Program-made: the position numbers and the translations under genes
Assembly (NCBI GenBank): GCA_947494565.1
Contig: CANLVG010000007.1
Span: forward strand, 1-64,000
Length of the DNA stretch: 64,000 nucleotides
Origin: an uncultured Flavobacteriaceae bacterium
GTDB lineage: Bacteria; Bacteroidota; Bacteroidia; Flavobacteriales; Flavobacteriaceae
Direction: 5' to 3'
Shown: positions 37,881 through 47,101 of the stretch, piece after piece
Position numbering within the stretch: position 1 is the stretch's first letter
How the letters are laid out: each line of letters opens with the position of its first letter
Notes under the pieces: model-generated
Seen by the model: the letters and a program-made list of their open reading frames with translations, nothing else
The model's database searches: none
Told to the model about the DNA's origin: nothing

Positions 37881-40223
37881 ATGAAACAAACAATTTATAT
37901 CGTAATCATACTTGCCGCCTTGACAGGCTTGCTTTACGCATCAACATCCGGTTTGTTTAACCGTAGCACGGATGCCTATACCAGTATGTCTCTGCCCGAG
38001 ACCGTAGATTACAATTTTCATATCAAACCGATCCTGTCCGATAATTGCTATACCTGTCACGGACCGGATGCCAATAAACGAAAAGGAAACTTGCGTCTCG
38101 ATATCGCAGAAACGGCTTTGGAGGAATTGAAGGAAAGTCCGGGTCAATATGCTTTCGTTGCGGGAAATCCCAAAAAGAGCAAGGCGTATACGCACATGAT
38201 TACGGACGACCCGAATGAATTGATGCCCCCAATCGATTCTAAGCTAAGCTTGAACTCCTATGAAAAGCGATTGATCAAAAAGTGGATCGAGCAAGGAGCG
38301 AAATTTGAAAAGCACTGGGCCTATCTTTCCCCAAAGAAAAAGGAAGTCGCTAAAATCGAAGGATCGGACTGGGGTCAAAACCAAATCGATGGTTTTATAC
38401 TTCGCAAACTAAGGGAAAACGCGATGGAGCCTTCCGAAAAAGCATCCAAGGAAACCTTGATTCGCAGAATTAGCCTTGACCTTACCGGTCTTCCGCCTCA
38501 AATTGACCAGACGAAGGAGCTAATGGCCCTTCCTGCCGAAGAAATCATTCCAAAGGCCATAGATCGATTTCTTTCTACCCCGGCCTACGGTGAGCGTATG
38601 ACGCAATCTTGGCTCGATGTAGCCCGATATGCCGATTCCCACGGATATCAAGATGATAGCTACCGAACCATGTGGCCCTGGCGCGATTGGGTCATACATG
38701 CATTCAATAAGAACTTGCCTTATGATGAGTTTTTGACTTGGCAATTGGCTGGAGATCTGCTACCTAACACCACCAAAGAGCAGCTTTTGGCAACGGCCTT
38801 TAATCGCAATCATCCCATTACCCAAGAGGGTGGGGTGATACAAGAAGAATATCGCATTAATTACGTGTTGGATCGCACCAATACTTTAGGGAAGGGAATA
38901 TTAGGATTGACCTTGGAATGTGCACGTTGTCACGACCATAAGTACGATGCTATTTCCCAAAAAAACTATTTTGAACTGTTCGCATTTTTCAATCAAGTAG
39001 ACGAGAAAGGGTTGCAAATGGATGCCGTTCAGGCCAAGAACGAAAAATTCTTTGCAGACCCACCTTATATTACCCTGACATCGGAGGAGACTGAAGGAGT
39101 ACTCGATTTCGTGAATATGGATTCTGATCAGCGTATCAATGTTATGATCATGAACGACTCGGCGCCCAAAACAACCTTCATTTTGAACCGTGGAGAGTAC
39201 GATCAGCCAACCGATTCGGTGTTCGCCGACGCTCCGGACATTATTTTTCCATTTGGTGATGAACTACCAAGAAATCGCTTAGGGCTCGCAAAATGGCTGT
39301 TCGATAAAAACAATCCGTTGACCGCCCGCGTTTTCGTGAACCGTATTTGGGCCATGCTTTTCGGCCGGGGATTGGTAGAAACTGTTGAGGATTTTGGCGT
39401 ACAGGGAAGTTTACCCACGCATCCTGAACTTTTGGATTGGTTGGCGGTCGATTTCATGGAACACGATTGGGATATACAATACCTCCTGAAAAAAATCATG
39501 TTATCCGCTACCTACCAACAAAAATCGGAATTGCGGCCAGAACTCAAAAAAGCGGATCCCGAGAACAGACTTCTTGCACGAGCGCCGCGGTTTAGAATGA
39601 GCGGTGAGATGATCCGAGATTACATATTGGCATCGAGCGGCCTCTTGAATGCCGAGGTAGGCGGCCCTAGCGTGAGGCCATACCAGCCTAAGGGCCTATG
39701 GGCGGAAACCAACGCCGGGGAGAATAGGGGGGTACTCACAAAATATGTACAAGATAGTGGTGAAGACCTATATAGACGTTCGTTGTATACCTTATGGAAG
39801 CGTACCCTACCCCCGCCGACAATGACCATATTCGATGCGCCAACAAGGGATTTCTGTGAAGTTAGAAGACAAAAAACGAATACTCCTTTGCAGGCCTTGG
39901 CCCTTCAGAATGACGTTCAGGTTTTAGAAGCGGCCAGGGTCTTGGCCCAGCGGCTCGTAGCAGCGGAAAATGACAGTGCCGAGATAGTGCAAGAACTATT
40001 TCAACGTATTTTGGTGCGATCGCCAAAAAAAGAAGAGTTCTTGACTTTGAACAATTACTATCATGATGCCGTAGCCCTATATCAAGACGATATGGAAGAT
40101 GCCAAAAAACTGATTGCCGTCGGAGAATACGAACAGTTGAATGTCGACCCCGCAAAAACGGCAGCTTTGATGTTAACTGCACAGGTAATCTATAACCTTG
40201 ACGAAACCATTACAAAAGAATAG
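37881..40223 (+). CDS. DUF1549/DUF1553 protein with planctomycete-type cytochrome c domain
   Basis: The 780-residue protein from the ATG at 37881 has an N-terminal signal anchor (MKQTIYIVIILAALTGLLYA). Next come a cytochrome-c-like PSCyt1 domain with the heme motif CYTCH (DNCYTCHGPDANKRKG), DUF1549 (DLTGLPPQIDQTKEL... with CARCHDHKYDAI), and DUF1553 (LAKWLFDKNNPLTARVFVNR, RRSLYTLWKRTLPPPTMTIFD). The biochemical role is unknown. It is always paired with DUF1501, here 4 bases downstream. It is probably periplasmic and redox-active. Confidence 0.88.
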   Translation: MKQTIYIVIILAALTGLLYASTSGLFNRSTDAYTSMSLPETVDYNFHIKPILSDNCYTCHGPDANKRKGNLRLDIAETALEELKESPGQYAFVAGNPKKSKAYTHMITDDPNELMPPIDSKLSLNSYEKRLIKKWIEQGAKFEKHWAYLSPKKKEVAKIEGSDWGQNQIDGFILRKLRENAMEPSEKASKETLIRRISLDLTGLPPQIDQTKELMALPAEEIIPKAIDRFLSTPAYGERMTQSWLDVARYADSHGYQDDSYRTMWPWRDWVIHAFNKNLPYDEFLTWQLAGDLLPNTTKEQLLATAFNRNHPITQEGGVIQEEYRINYVLDRTNTLGKGILGLTLECARCHDHKYDAISQKNYFELFAFFNQVDEKGLQMDAVQAKNEKFFADPPYITLTSEETEGVLDFVNMDSDQRINVMIMNDSAPKTTFILNRGEYDQPTDSVFADAPDIIFPFGDELPRNRLGLAKWLFDKNNPLTARVFVNRIWAMLFGRGLVETVEDFGVQGSLPTHPELLDWLAVDFMEHDWDIQYLLKKIMLSATYQQKSELRPELKKADPENRLLARAPRFRMSGEMIRDYILASSGLLNAEVGGPSVRPYQPKGLWAETNAGENRGVLTKYVQDSGEDLYRRSLYTLWKRTLPPPTMTIFDAPTRDFCEVRRQKTNTPLQALALQNDVQVLEAARVLAQRLVAAENDSAEIVQELFQRILVRSPKKEEFLTLNNYYHDAVALYQDDMEDAKKLIAVGEYEQLNVDPAKTAALMLTAQVIYNLDETITKE

Positions 40224-40227
40224 GCAC

Positions 40228-41691
40228 ATGGACGAAGAAAAAAAGGCATCGGAAAATCCACTTAAAGTCAATCGTAGGCATTTCTTTTCACAACTTAGTG
40301 TAGGTATCGGTTCGTTGGCACTCGGATCATTATTGATTCCTGATCTGTTTAAGAAAGGTGCGCAACAATTGGCATTGGAACAACCCTTGGGCGTTGCGCA
40401 TTTTGCGCCAAAAGCGAAGCGCATCATCTATTTGTTTCAGGCCGGAGCGCCCTCGCAATTGGAAACCTTTGATTACAAACCCATCCTACGAAAACGAATG
40501 GGGGAAGATTTGCCGGAGAGCATTCGCAAGGGGCAGCGGTTGACAAATATGACGGCCAATCAAGATAAGTTTCCGTTGATGCCCCCTAAAATAGGGTTTC
40601 AGCAACACGGGGAAAGTAGAACTTGGGTCAGCGATTTTTTCCCTCATATTGCAAAAATAGCCGATGAGATTACGGTAGTGCGAAGCATGCATACCGAGGC
40701 GATCAATCACGATCCCGCCATCACCTTTTTTCAAACAGGGAGCCAAATTTCGGGGAGGCCTAGCATGGGTTCTTGGTTGAGTTATGGGCTCGGCAGCGAA
40801 AACAAAAACCTTCCTTCTTTTGTGGTCTTGACCTCACGAGGCAAAGGAAACAGTCAAGGCCTCTACTCTAAATTATGGTCTAGTGGGTTTTTAGACTCCA
40901 AACATCAAGGCGTATTGCTGCGTTCGGGAAAAGACCCGGTACTCTATCTCAATGACCCCGAAGGAATTTCAAGAGCGGACAAACGTCATCTTTTGGATCA
41001 CGTTTCATCCTTGAACAAATTACACCATGTCGAAACAGGTGATGATGAAATCGAATCGCGCATCGCCCAATATGAAATGGCATACCGTATGCAAATGTCG
41101 GTACCTGATGTGATGGATATTTCCAAGGAACCACAATCGATTATCGACCTTTACGGAGAAGACTGCCAGGTTCCGGGTACTTATGCCGCCAATGCCTTGC
41201 AGGCCCGAAGATTGGCCGAAAACGGGGTGCGTTTCATACAATTGTACCATCAAGGTTGGGACCAACATGGAAATCTACACAATGAAATGGCCGGTCAGGC
41301 CAAGGACGTCGACCAGGCCTCTGCAGCACTCGTGCTTGATTTAAAACAACGAGGAATGTTAGACGATACCTTAGTCGTCTGGGGAGGAGAGTTCGGAAGG
41401 GGAAACTACGCCCAAGGCAAGTTCGACCCTGAGAACTATGGTCGCGACCATCACCCCAAAGCTTTTAGCATTTGGATGGCTGGGGGTGGAATCAAACCCG
41501 GTCTCAATTATGGCAAGACCGATGAATTCGGATATAATGTCATCGAGAACCCGGTTCATATCAATGATTTTCATGCAACCTTGATGCATGCGATGGGTCT
41601 GGACCATGAACAACTCACCTATAAATACCAAGGCCGTCGTTTTCGCCTGACCGATGTAGCAGGTAATGTCATTAAAGACCTTTTGGCATAG
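40228..41691 (+). CDS. DUF1501 protein with Tat signal
   Basis: The 487-residue protein from the ATG at 40228, 4 bases after the previous stop, starts with a twin-arginine signal (NRRHFFSQLSVGIGSLALGS). The body is of alkaline-phosphatase-superfamily type (AKRIIYLFQAGAPSQLETFDYKP, VVRSMHTEAINHDPA, WGGEFGRGNYAQGKFDPENYGRDHHP). The family is exported with DUF1553 proteins; no reaction is known. The stop is 1 base before the next ATG. Confidence 0.88.
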   Translation: MDEEKKASENPLKVNRRHFFSQLSVGIGSLALGSLLIPDLFKKGAQQLALEQPLGVAHFAPKAKRIIYLFQAGAPSQLETFDYKPILRKRMGEDLPESIRKGQRLTNMTANQDKFPLMPPKIGFQQHGESRTWVSDFFPHIAKIADEITVVRSMHTEAINHDPAITFFQTGSQISGRPSMGSWLSYGLGSENKNLPSFVVLTSRGKGNSQGLYSKLWSSGFLDSKHQGVLLRSGKDPVLYLNDPEGISRADKRHLLDHVSSLNKLHHVETGDDEIESRIAQYEMAYRMQMSVPDVMDISKEPQSIIDLYGEDCQVPGTYAANALQARRLAENGVRFIQLYHQGWDQHGNLHNEMAGQAKDVDQASAALVLDLKQRGMLDDTLVVWGGEFGRGNYAQGKFDPENYGRDHHPKAFSIWMAGGGIKPGLNYGKTDEFGYNVIENPVHINDFHATLMHAMGLDHEQLTYKYQGRRFRLTDVAGNVIKDLLA

Positions 41692-41692
41692 T

Positions 41693-43123
41693 ATGACCAA
41701 CACCTCGCAATACAAATGGGTTGATTACGTCGTCTTTGGACTTTCGTTGTTTCTTGTGTTTTGCTTTATTTTCGAGTCCTTCATCGAGCTGCCGATATGG
41801 GTAGCGTGGATCGGGCGATGGCATCCTTTGATACTCCACTTTCCGATTGTGCTTTTACTGATCTGTGCATTTCTAGGGCTTACCGGACGAATGATTCCCA
41901 AAGTATTGCTCTCCTCTGCCGTTGTATTGACCCTGGTAACGACCATTTCAGGTTTTTTTCTCGGGAAGGAGATGGGGGAGAAGGGCGACCTCTTATTTTG
42001 GCATCAATGGTTAGGTGGCGCTTTAGGAATTTTGGCCGCACTTTGGTACGGTATGCAACGGACGAATTTGAACGGATCTATGGTATTCAAAGTACTTCAG
42101 GCAGTAGTGGTCGGCCTTGTTTTTGCTACGGGCCATTATGGGGGGATGGTAACGCACGGAGAGGATTTCCTAGCCCTTCCGGTGAAGAAAAGAGCGGAGA
42201 AGATTCCTGAGAATCCCTTTATTTATAAGGATGTCGTAGGTCGCATTCTAGATGACAAATGTGTCTCATGTCATAATCCGAATAAAAAGAAAGGAGAATT
42301 GCTGATGACCTCCCTAGAAGGCTTGCTAGCAGGTGGTGAGGTGGGTAATACCCTAATTCCGGGGCATCCTGAGGAAAGTGAATTGATACGCAGAATACAT
42401 TTGCCGCTCGAGGATGAAGAGCACATGCCTCCGGAAGGGAAACGTGCCCTGGATACCGATGAAATCCAGATTCTTGAACGATGGATTGCCCTGGGAGCAT
42501 CCGACACCTTGCGTTTAGAACACCTTCAACCTTCAGAGCCCCTAGCGGAATACATAGAACAACTGATACAACCAGACCCCATGGAGCGCTGGACAGCACT
42601 ACCCGTGGTGGCCGATAGTACCTTGCTTGGATTGAGCTCCGATTATGTGACTATCCGTCGTATTGCCGGGGGAATCAATGCCTTAAGTATCAACGTGTAC
42701 AAGTCTCCGATTTATGATACAAAACAATTGACAGATCTGGGCCCGATAGCCAAGAACATAATTCAAATGGATGTCAGTGGTTTGCCCCTCGCCCAAGAGG
42801 AGGTAAATCTGATTGCCTCCTGTTCTAATTTAGAATGGCTTGAGATCGACCAGACGCCGTTAACGGATGTTGAGGTGGATACCCTAAAGGTACTTTCAAG
42901 GCTACGTACACTTAAAATTTACAGCACGGCAATTAGTGATGAGAGCATTCCCGTTTTTGAGCGAATGGGCGAACTTCAGAAATTGTACCTATGGCATACG
43001 GAGGTGTCGTCTGAAAAACTCCTCGATTTTCAAAAGAGAAACCCGAAACTTCAAATTGAAACAGGGATTGATCCTGAAGTGCAAGCTTCATTTCAAACAT
43101 CCGATTCCATTCCAAAAAACTGA
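41693..43123 (+). CDS. DUF2231 membrane protein with cytochrome c and LRR-like tail
   Basis: The 476-residue protein has four membrane helices of DUF2231 type (about 14-150; GRWHPLILHFPIVLLL, HQWLGGALGILAAL). A periplasmic cytochrome domain with heme motif CVSCH (DDKCVSCHNPNKKKGELL) follows, then an LRR-like segment (about 330-460; LGPIAKNIIQMDVSGLPL...LEWLEIDQTPLTDVEVDTL). It may tie the exported DUF1553/DUF1501 pair to membrane electron transfer. Confidence 0.85.
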   Translation: MTNTSQYKWVDYVVFGLSLFLVFCFIFESFIELPIWVAWIGRWHPLILHFPIVLLLICAFLGLTGRMIPKVLLSSAVVLTLVTTISGFFLGKEMGEKGDLLFWHQWLGGALGILAALWYGMQRTNLNGSMVFKVLQAVVVGLVFATGHYGGMVTHGEDFLALPVKKRAEKIPENPFIYKDVVGRILDDKCVSCHNPNKKKGELLMTSLEGLLAGGEVGNTLIPGHPEESELIRRIHLPLEDEEHMPPEGKRALDTDEIQILERWIALGASDTLRLEHLQPSEPLAEYIEQLIQPDPMERWTALPVVADSTLLGLSSDYVTIRRIAGGINALSINVYKSPIYDTKQLTDLGPIAKNIIQMDVSGLPLAQEEVNLIASCSNLEWLEIDQTPLTDVEVDTLKVLSRLRTLKIYSTAISDESIPVFERMGELQKLYLWHTEVSSEKLLDFQKRNPKLQIETGIDPEVQASFQTSDSIPKN

Positions 43124-43154
43124 ACTATATTTAGATACCAAATAAGAGAACCCA

Positions 43155-43931
43155 ATGAAATTCGATTTAACAGGCAAGACAGCTATTGTCACCGGGGGTG
43201 GCAGTGGAATAGGAAAGGCGATAGCCAAGGCGCTGGCCGGCAATGGTGCCGTAGTCCATATTTTTGATCTAAAGGAAGAAGAGGCCCAGGAGGTGGTCAC
43301 TGAGATAAAGGAGGTGGGAGACGATGCCCATGCCCATGCCTGCAATGTGGCTAATGAAGATCAGGTAATGGAAACGGTCAATTCGATTGGACAAAAAAGT
43401 GCGATCGATATTTTGGTGAACAATGCTGGAATAGCCCATATCGGAAATGTGGAAAACACCTCGGGAGCCGATATGGATAAGGTCTATCAGGTCAATGTGA
43501 AAGGGGTGTACCACTGTATCAAAGCAGTTATTCCCTATATGAAAGAAAAAGGAGGGTCGATTGTCAATATGGCTTCCATCGGAGCGACCGTCGGTATACG
43601 GGATCGATTTGCTTATTGTATGTCAAAAGGAGCTGTCTTGACCATGACCTATTCGGTCGCAAAAGATTATTTGGGAGATAACATTCGCTGCAATAGCATT
43701 TCACCCGGAAGGGTACATACCCCTTTTGTAGATGGCTACTTGAAGAACAACTTTCCCGGAGAGGAAGAAAAAATGTTTGAAAAGCTCTCTAAGACGCAGC
43801 CTATTGGGCGTATGGGTACCCCTGGGGAAATTGCCGATCTGGCCTTATATCTTTGTTCCGACGAGGCGTCTTTCGCGACGGGAACGGATTATCCCATTGA
43901 TGGCGGCTTCATCAAACTAAATGGAAATTAA
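43155..43931 (+). CDS. short-chain dehydrogenase (SDR), probably sugar-acid 4-dehydrogenase type
   Basis: The 258-residue classical SDR has a TGGGSGIG cofactor motif, NNAG, the Ser-Tyr-x-x-x-Lys triad (NMASIGATVGIRDRFAYCMSK), and an RCNSISPG PG motif. Paired with an FAH-family hydrolase 24 bases downstream, it resembles the pair that oxidises and cleaves 2-keto-3-deoxy-L-fuconate or -rhamnonate (established for LRA5/LRA6-type pathways). Assignment to this substrate is inference from context. It is cytoplasmic. Confidence 0.85.
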   Translation: MKFDLTGKTAIVTGGGSGIGKAIAKALAGNGAVVHIFDLKEEEAQEVVTEIKEVGDDAHAHACNVANEDQVMETVNSIGQKSAIDILVNNAGIAHIGNVENTSGADMDKVYQVNVKGVYHCIKAVIPYMKEKGGSIVNMASIGATVGIRDRFAYCMSKGAVLTMTYSVAKDYLGDNIRCNSISPGRVHTPFVDGYLKNNFPGEEEKMFEKLSKTQPIGRMGTPGEIADLALYLCSDEASFATGTDYPIDGGFIKLNGN

Positions 43932-43955
43932 CAGGCATAACGATAAACGAAGGAT

Positions 43956-44810
43956 ATGAAACTAATACGATTTGGAACAAAAGGAAATGAACGACCTGGG
44001 GTGCAATTGGCAGACGGTACACGATTGGATGTATCCGCTTTCGATCAGGATTATGATGAAGCTTTTTTTGGTGGTGATGGCCTTTCAAGGTTGACCACTT
44101 GGCTGGCTGCAAATGGGGACAACTGCCCAAAGGTCTCTGCGGATACCCGTTTGGGCGCGCCGCTGTGCCGACCTTCAAAGATTGTCTGTATCGGACTGAA
44201 CTATGCAAAACACGCCCAAGAGGCGGGAATGCAAATTCCGAAAGAGCCAGTGCTTTTTTTTAAGGCAACCTCGGCCATAGTAGGTCCGAATGACGATGTG
44301 ATCATTCCCAAAGGAAGTGAAAAAACCGATTGGGAAGTAGAACTTGCTGTGGTGATTGGCAAAAAGGCATCCTATGTGTCGGAAGAGGAAGCTATGGGTC
44401 ATGTTGCGGGGTACGTACTCCATAATGATTATAGTGAACGAGCTTGGCAAATTGAGCGCGAAGGACAGTGGTGTAAAGGAAAAGGCTGTGATACGTATGC
44501 ACCCTTAGGTCCTTTTATCGCAACGGCCGACGAAATCGAGGATCCACATGATCTAAATCTTTGGTTAAACGTCAACGGTGAGCAGTTGCAAAACAGCAAT
44601 ACCTCCGATTTTGTATTCAATATTCCCGAATCGATCAGCTATATCAGTCAATTCATGACACTTTTACCCGGGGACGTTATTTCGACCGGAACACCATTCG
44701 GTGTCGGTTTGGGCTTCGATCCACCACGGTATTTAAAGGCCGGGGACGTGGTTGAATTAGGAATTGACGGTTTGGGTAGTTCGCGTCAAGTAGCGAAGGC
44801 CTACCGATGA
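43956..44810 (+). CDS. fumarylacetoacetate hydrolase family protein
   Basis: The 284-residue protein has a C-terminal FAH fold: IVCIGLNYAKHAQEAGM, PVLFFKATSAIVGPNDD, the acidic metal-ligand stretch WEVELAVVIG, LHNDYSERAWQ, and GDVISTGTPFGVGLG. Relatives hydrolyse 2,4-diketo-3-deoxy-sugar acids (to pyruvate and lactate in the L-fucose/L-rhamnose non-phosphorylative route) or related acylpyruvates. The upstream SDR supports that reading. It is the last gene of the operon. Confidence 0.85.
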   Translation: MKLIRFGTKGNERPGVQLADGTRLDVSAFDQDYDEAFFGGDGLSRLTTWLAANGDNCPKVSADTRLGAPLCRPSKIVCIGLNYAKHAQEAGMQIPKEPVLFFKATSAIVGPNDDVIIPKGSEKTDWEVELAVVIGKKASYVSEEEAMGHVAGYVLHNDYSERAWQIEREGQWCKGKGCDTYAPLGPFIATADEIEDPHDLNLWLNVNGEQLQNSNTSDFVFNIPESISYISQFMTLLPGDVISTGTPFGVGLGFDPPRYLKAGDVVELGIDGLGSSRQVAKAYR

Positions 44811-44867
44811 GATGTGAGGGCAAGCTATTTTTGAACGATTTTACACAGACAAAATCTATATTTTTAG

Positions 44868-44875
44868 TAACTTCG
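44868..44875 (+). promoter_or_regulatory. -7 promoter box of tRNA-Arg
   Basis: TAACTTCG fits TAnnTTYG and lies 30 bases before the tRNA 5' end. No good -33 box is visible. Confidence 0.35.
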
Positions 44876-44905
44876 CCGCTCATTTGAAACAAAATGTTTT
44901 GAATT

Positions 44906-44979
44906 GGTCGCGTAGCTCAGCTGGATAGAGCATCTGCCTTCTAAGCAGACGGTCACAGGTTCGAATCCTGTCGCGATCA
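44906..44979 (+). tRNA. tRNA-Arg (anticodon UCU)
   Basis: The full cloverleaf can be drawn: acceptor GGTCGCG / CGCGATC with one G-U pair, D-arm GCTC...GAGC, anticodon arm TCTGC-CTTCTAA-GCAGA with anticodon TCT, and T-arm ACAGG-TTCGAAT-CCTGT. The discriminator is A and CCA is not encoded. A terminator follows directly. Confidence 0.97.
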
Positions 44980-44993
44980 CAAGTATATATAAG

Positions 44994-45026
44994 GTCTCAG
45001 AGGTTTTAGCACTTCTGAGACTTTTT
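44994..45026 (+). terminator. terminator after tRNA-Arg
   Basis: GTCTCAGA (44994-45001) and TCTGAGAC (45014-45021) form a perfect 8-base stem, followed by TTTTT. Confidence 0.8.
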
Positions 45027-45565
45027 GATTTGCAAACACCTTAAAATTTACCAAATTTTAACATTTATTGATTCAATTAAAGTCAATACCTATAGATTCT
45101 TCATTTTCAATTAATCTTCTCCCATCTTAGGATAGGTTCGACCGGTATTTGTCCCAAAGCCTTACCCTAACTTTTGCGCATGGATCCTGATGGGTTTTTG
45201 TAGCGTCCCGACAGGTAAGCGTAAAACAAAAATCCATTAGGGCGCAACCTACTTTTTTCTAGTGGAGTACCTTTTGAGCGTATTCAAAGTTTAGTAGCGA
45301 AGCGGATAAAGTTTGAATAGCAAGAGGGCAACGCGCTAAAGCGACGTTGCTAGTTTATTTGATTAACGTATCTACCTGATAATAAACTATTTAACCTATT
45401 TTTTGGAGAATTATGTAAAAAAGGTATCTGAAAAGTTTACTGTAAAAACGCTCGAAACCCCAGTAAACATTGAAAAATTTTGCTGGTTTACAGCGACACT
45501 AACTCGATAAACCACTTAATTGGCAACTTTATTCCAAAAGTGTCTTAGTGCGTTTCGTTATCTGC
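45027..45565. other. gene-free structured region downstream of tRNA-Arg
   Basis: I see no gene here. Inverted repeats are dense: GGGTTTTTGT / ACAAAAATCC near 45193-45236, TATTCAAA / TTTGAATA near 45280-45319, and a strong hairpin GCAACGCGCT-AA-AGCGACGTTGC at 45328-45350 with one bulge. The position next to a tRNA gene and at the border of an accessory region suggests a worn end of an integrated element or a noncoding RNA. No integrase or repeated tRNA 3' end is found. Confidence 0.35.
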
Positions 45566-46891
45566 CTAATCTATGTGTTGAATGGTCTTTACGCTTTCAG
45601 AGTAATCTTCGTCCAAATAGACCTTTTTTGAATTCGACAACTTTAAGTCCCTTATACTGCCCGTACCTTCAAAGCTAAAGACAAATCCATAAAACTTATT
45701 GATTTTACCGCCCAACGGAAGGTTGATTGCCTCCTCTCCGTTTACAAGTACGGACATATTATTATTTTTGGAAGTAAAGTTAACGGTTACCCAATCGTTA
45801 AAGTCTACCCCGAATTTTGACATATCCCTGTTTTTTCCGCTTATCGTTCTGCCGAAGAACCACAGCTCCAATTCGGACATGCATCCTAATTTTGATAATG
45901 GAATCGAAATAGCCTCACCCTCCAATAAAAGAGTGATAGAAGTATTCTGGCAGACATTTTGTCCGCCGATTACATCATTTTTAACAGTTACGGACAAATT
46001 TAAATCGTCAAGTCGCAGGCCATCGAAATCTTGTACCAAACGATAATCAACCTTTACCCCGGATAAACTTGCATCGATTCCGTTCTTTGACAACAACTCG
46101 TTACTTGCCGAAATTGCGGAGTCCCCTAAAATGTCTGATTTTTCAAATAACAAAGGGCTGCCATCCTTTTCGGTGCTTGCACTCCAACCATTGGAAGGTA
46201 TTAAAATATCATGTTCCTTTACTATTTGACCCCCGACCACCAGCTTTGATTTAAAAAATCCCGGATGATAATAAATCGAAGTGGCCAATGAGTCCGATAT
46301 AGAAACTACTTGACGTTTGCTAGCGTCCCAACTTTGTTGAATTTCTACCTTTGCTCCTGCAGGCGCATTGTCGGCACGATATTCGAAAATAACCGAGTTT
46401 GGCAATCCTTTGGTTACATTTCTACTGGTCAGATAGAAATTGTTCGGGTCAACTTTTTCACTACTAAATTTATAGGACATTGCAATAGTGGCAATAAGCA
46501 TAAATATAGCTCCTGACATAAAAATCACCGACGGCTTGGCGCCAAAAGGTGGCCAGAACGAGCGTCCTCTACCTTCGCGCTCTTTTTCGACTTTAACAGG
46601 AACAGGTTCTTCTTTGGTAGTAGCTAAAAACCCTCTAAAATCTTCGTGCCCCAAGAACTGCGAAAGGGTATTCAAAGTCACATCACTAGGCGTTGAACTA
46701 TACGCTATTCGACCCCATACCCGCTTAAGGGTGTTACTGCTGATAGAGGTCTTTGTATTCTCCAAAATCAGTTCAGAGAGTTTATCAAAATCATAGGACG
46801 ACCAATCGGAGCTGTTGCCCCAATTAAGGTTGCGCTCAATATCCGCTATTAGCTTTTGTACGTCTTTATTTTTTACCTGCATTTTCCTCAT
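45566..46891 (-). CDS. membrane-tethered HTH-like protein with periplasmic domain
   Basis: The 441-residue protein has a cytoplasmic N-terminal domain (about 8-92; LSELILENTKTSISSNTLKRVWGRIAYSSTPSDVTLNTLSQFLGHEDFRGF, split here as one conserved block). This block is typical of Bacteroidota proteins with an HTH-like start. A single membrane helix (about 110-133; SVIFMSGAIFMLIATIAMSY) follows, then about 300 extracytoplasmic residues with a C-terminal ConA/LamG-like sandwich. It is divergent from the TonB receptor gene (210-base gap) and looks like a one-component transmembrane sensor. A -7 box TATCTTTG is the complement of 47017-47024. Confidence 0.65.
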   Translation of the reverse strand: MRKMQVKNKDVQKLIADIERNLNWGNSSDWSSYDFDKLSELILENTKTSISSNTLKRVWGRIAYSSTPSDVTLNTLSQFLGHEDFRGFLATTKEEPVPVKVEKEREGRGRSFWPPFGAKPSVIFMSGAIFMLIATIAMSYKFSSEKVDPNNFYLTSRNVTKGLPNSVIFEYRADNAPAGAKVEIQQSWDASKRQVVSISDSLATSIYYHPGFFKSKLVVGGQIVKEHDILIPSNGWSASTEKDGSPLLFEKSDILGDSAISASNELLSKNGIDASLSGVKVDYRLVQDFDGLRLDDLNLSVTVKNDVIGGQNVCQNTSITLLLEGEAISIPLSKLGCMSELELWFFGRTISGKNRDMSKFGVDFNDWVTVNFTSKNNNMSVLVNGEEAINLPLGGKINKFYGFVFSFEGTGSIRDLKLSNSKKVYLDEDYSESVKTIQHID

Positions 46892-47101
46892 AAATTACTT
46901 ATGTACGGTATTGTACGCACTTGTCACGCCTTTGTATACCCCTTCGCCAAGCTATAAAATAGTTTTGTCCCTGCTAGCAATTAATACAAATATTCTTGGA
47001 TAATAAAATAGCCAAACAAAGATACTCATTCCAATACTGTGAAATTCCCGCAACTAATTTCAAACAGAAATCATGCCATTAAACTGTAAACTCAATTCAT
47101 T

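Noticed and set aside
45027-45565. Attachment site of an integrative element at tRNA-Arg
   Set aside because: No second copy of the tRNA end and no integrase in the window; kept only as a possibility.
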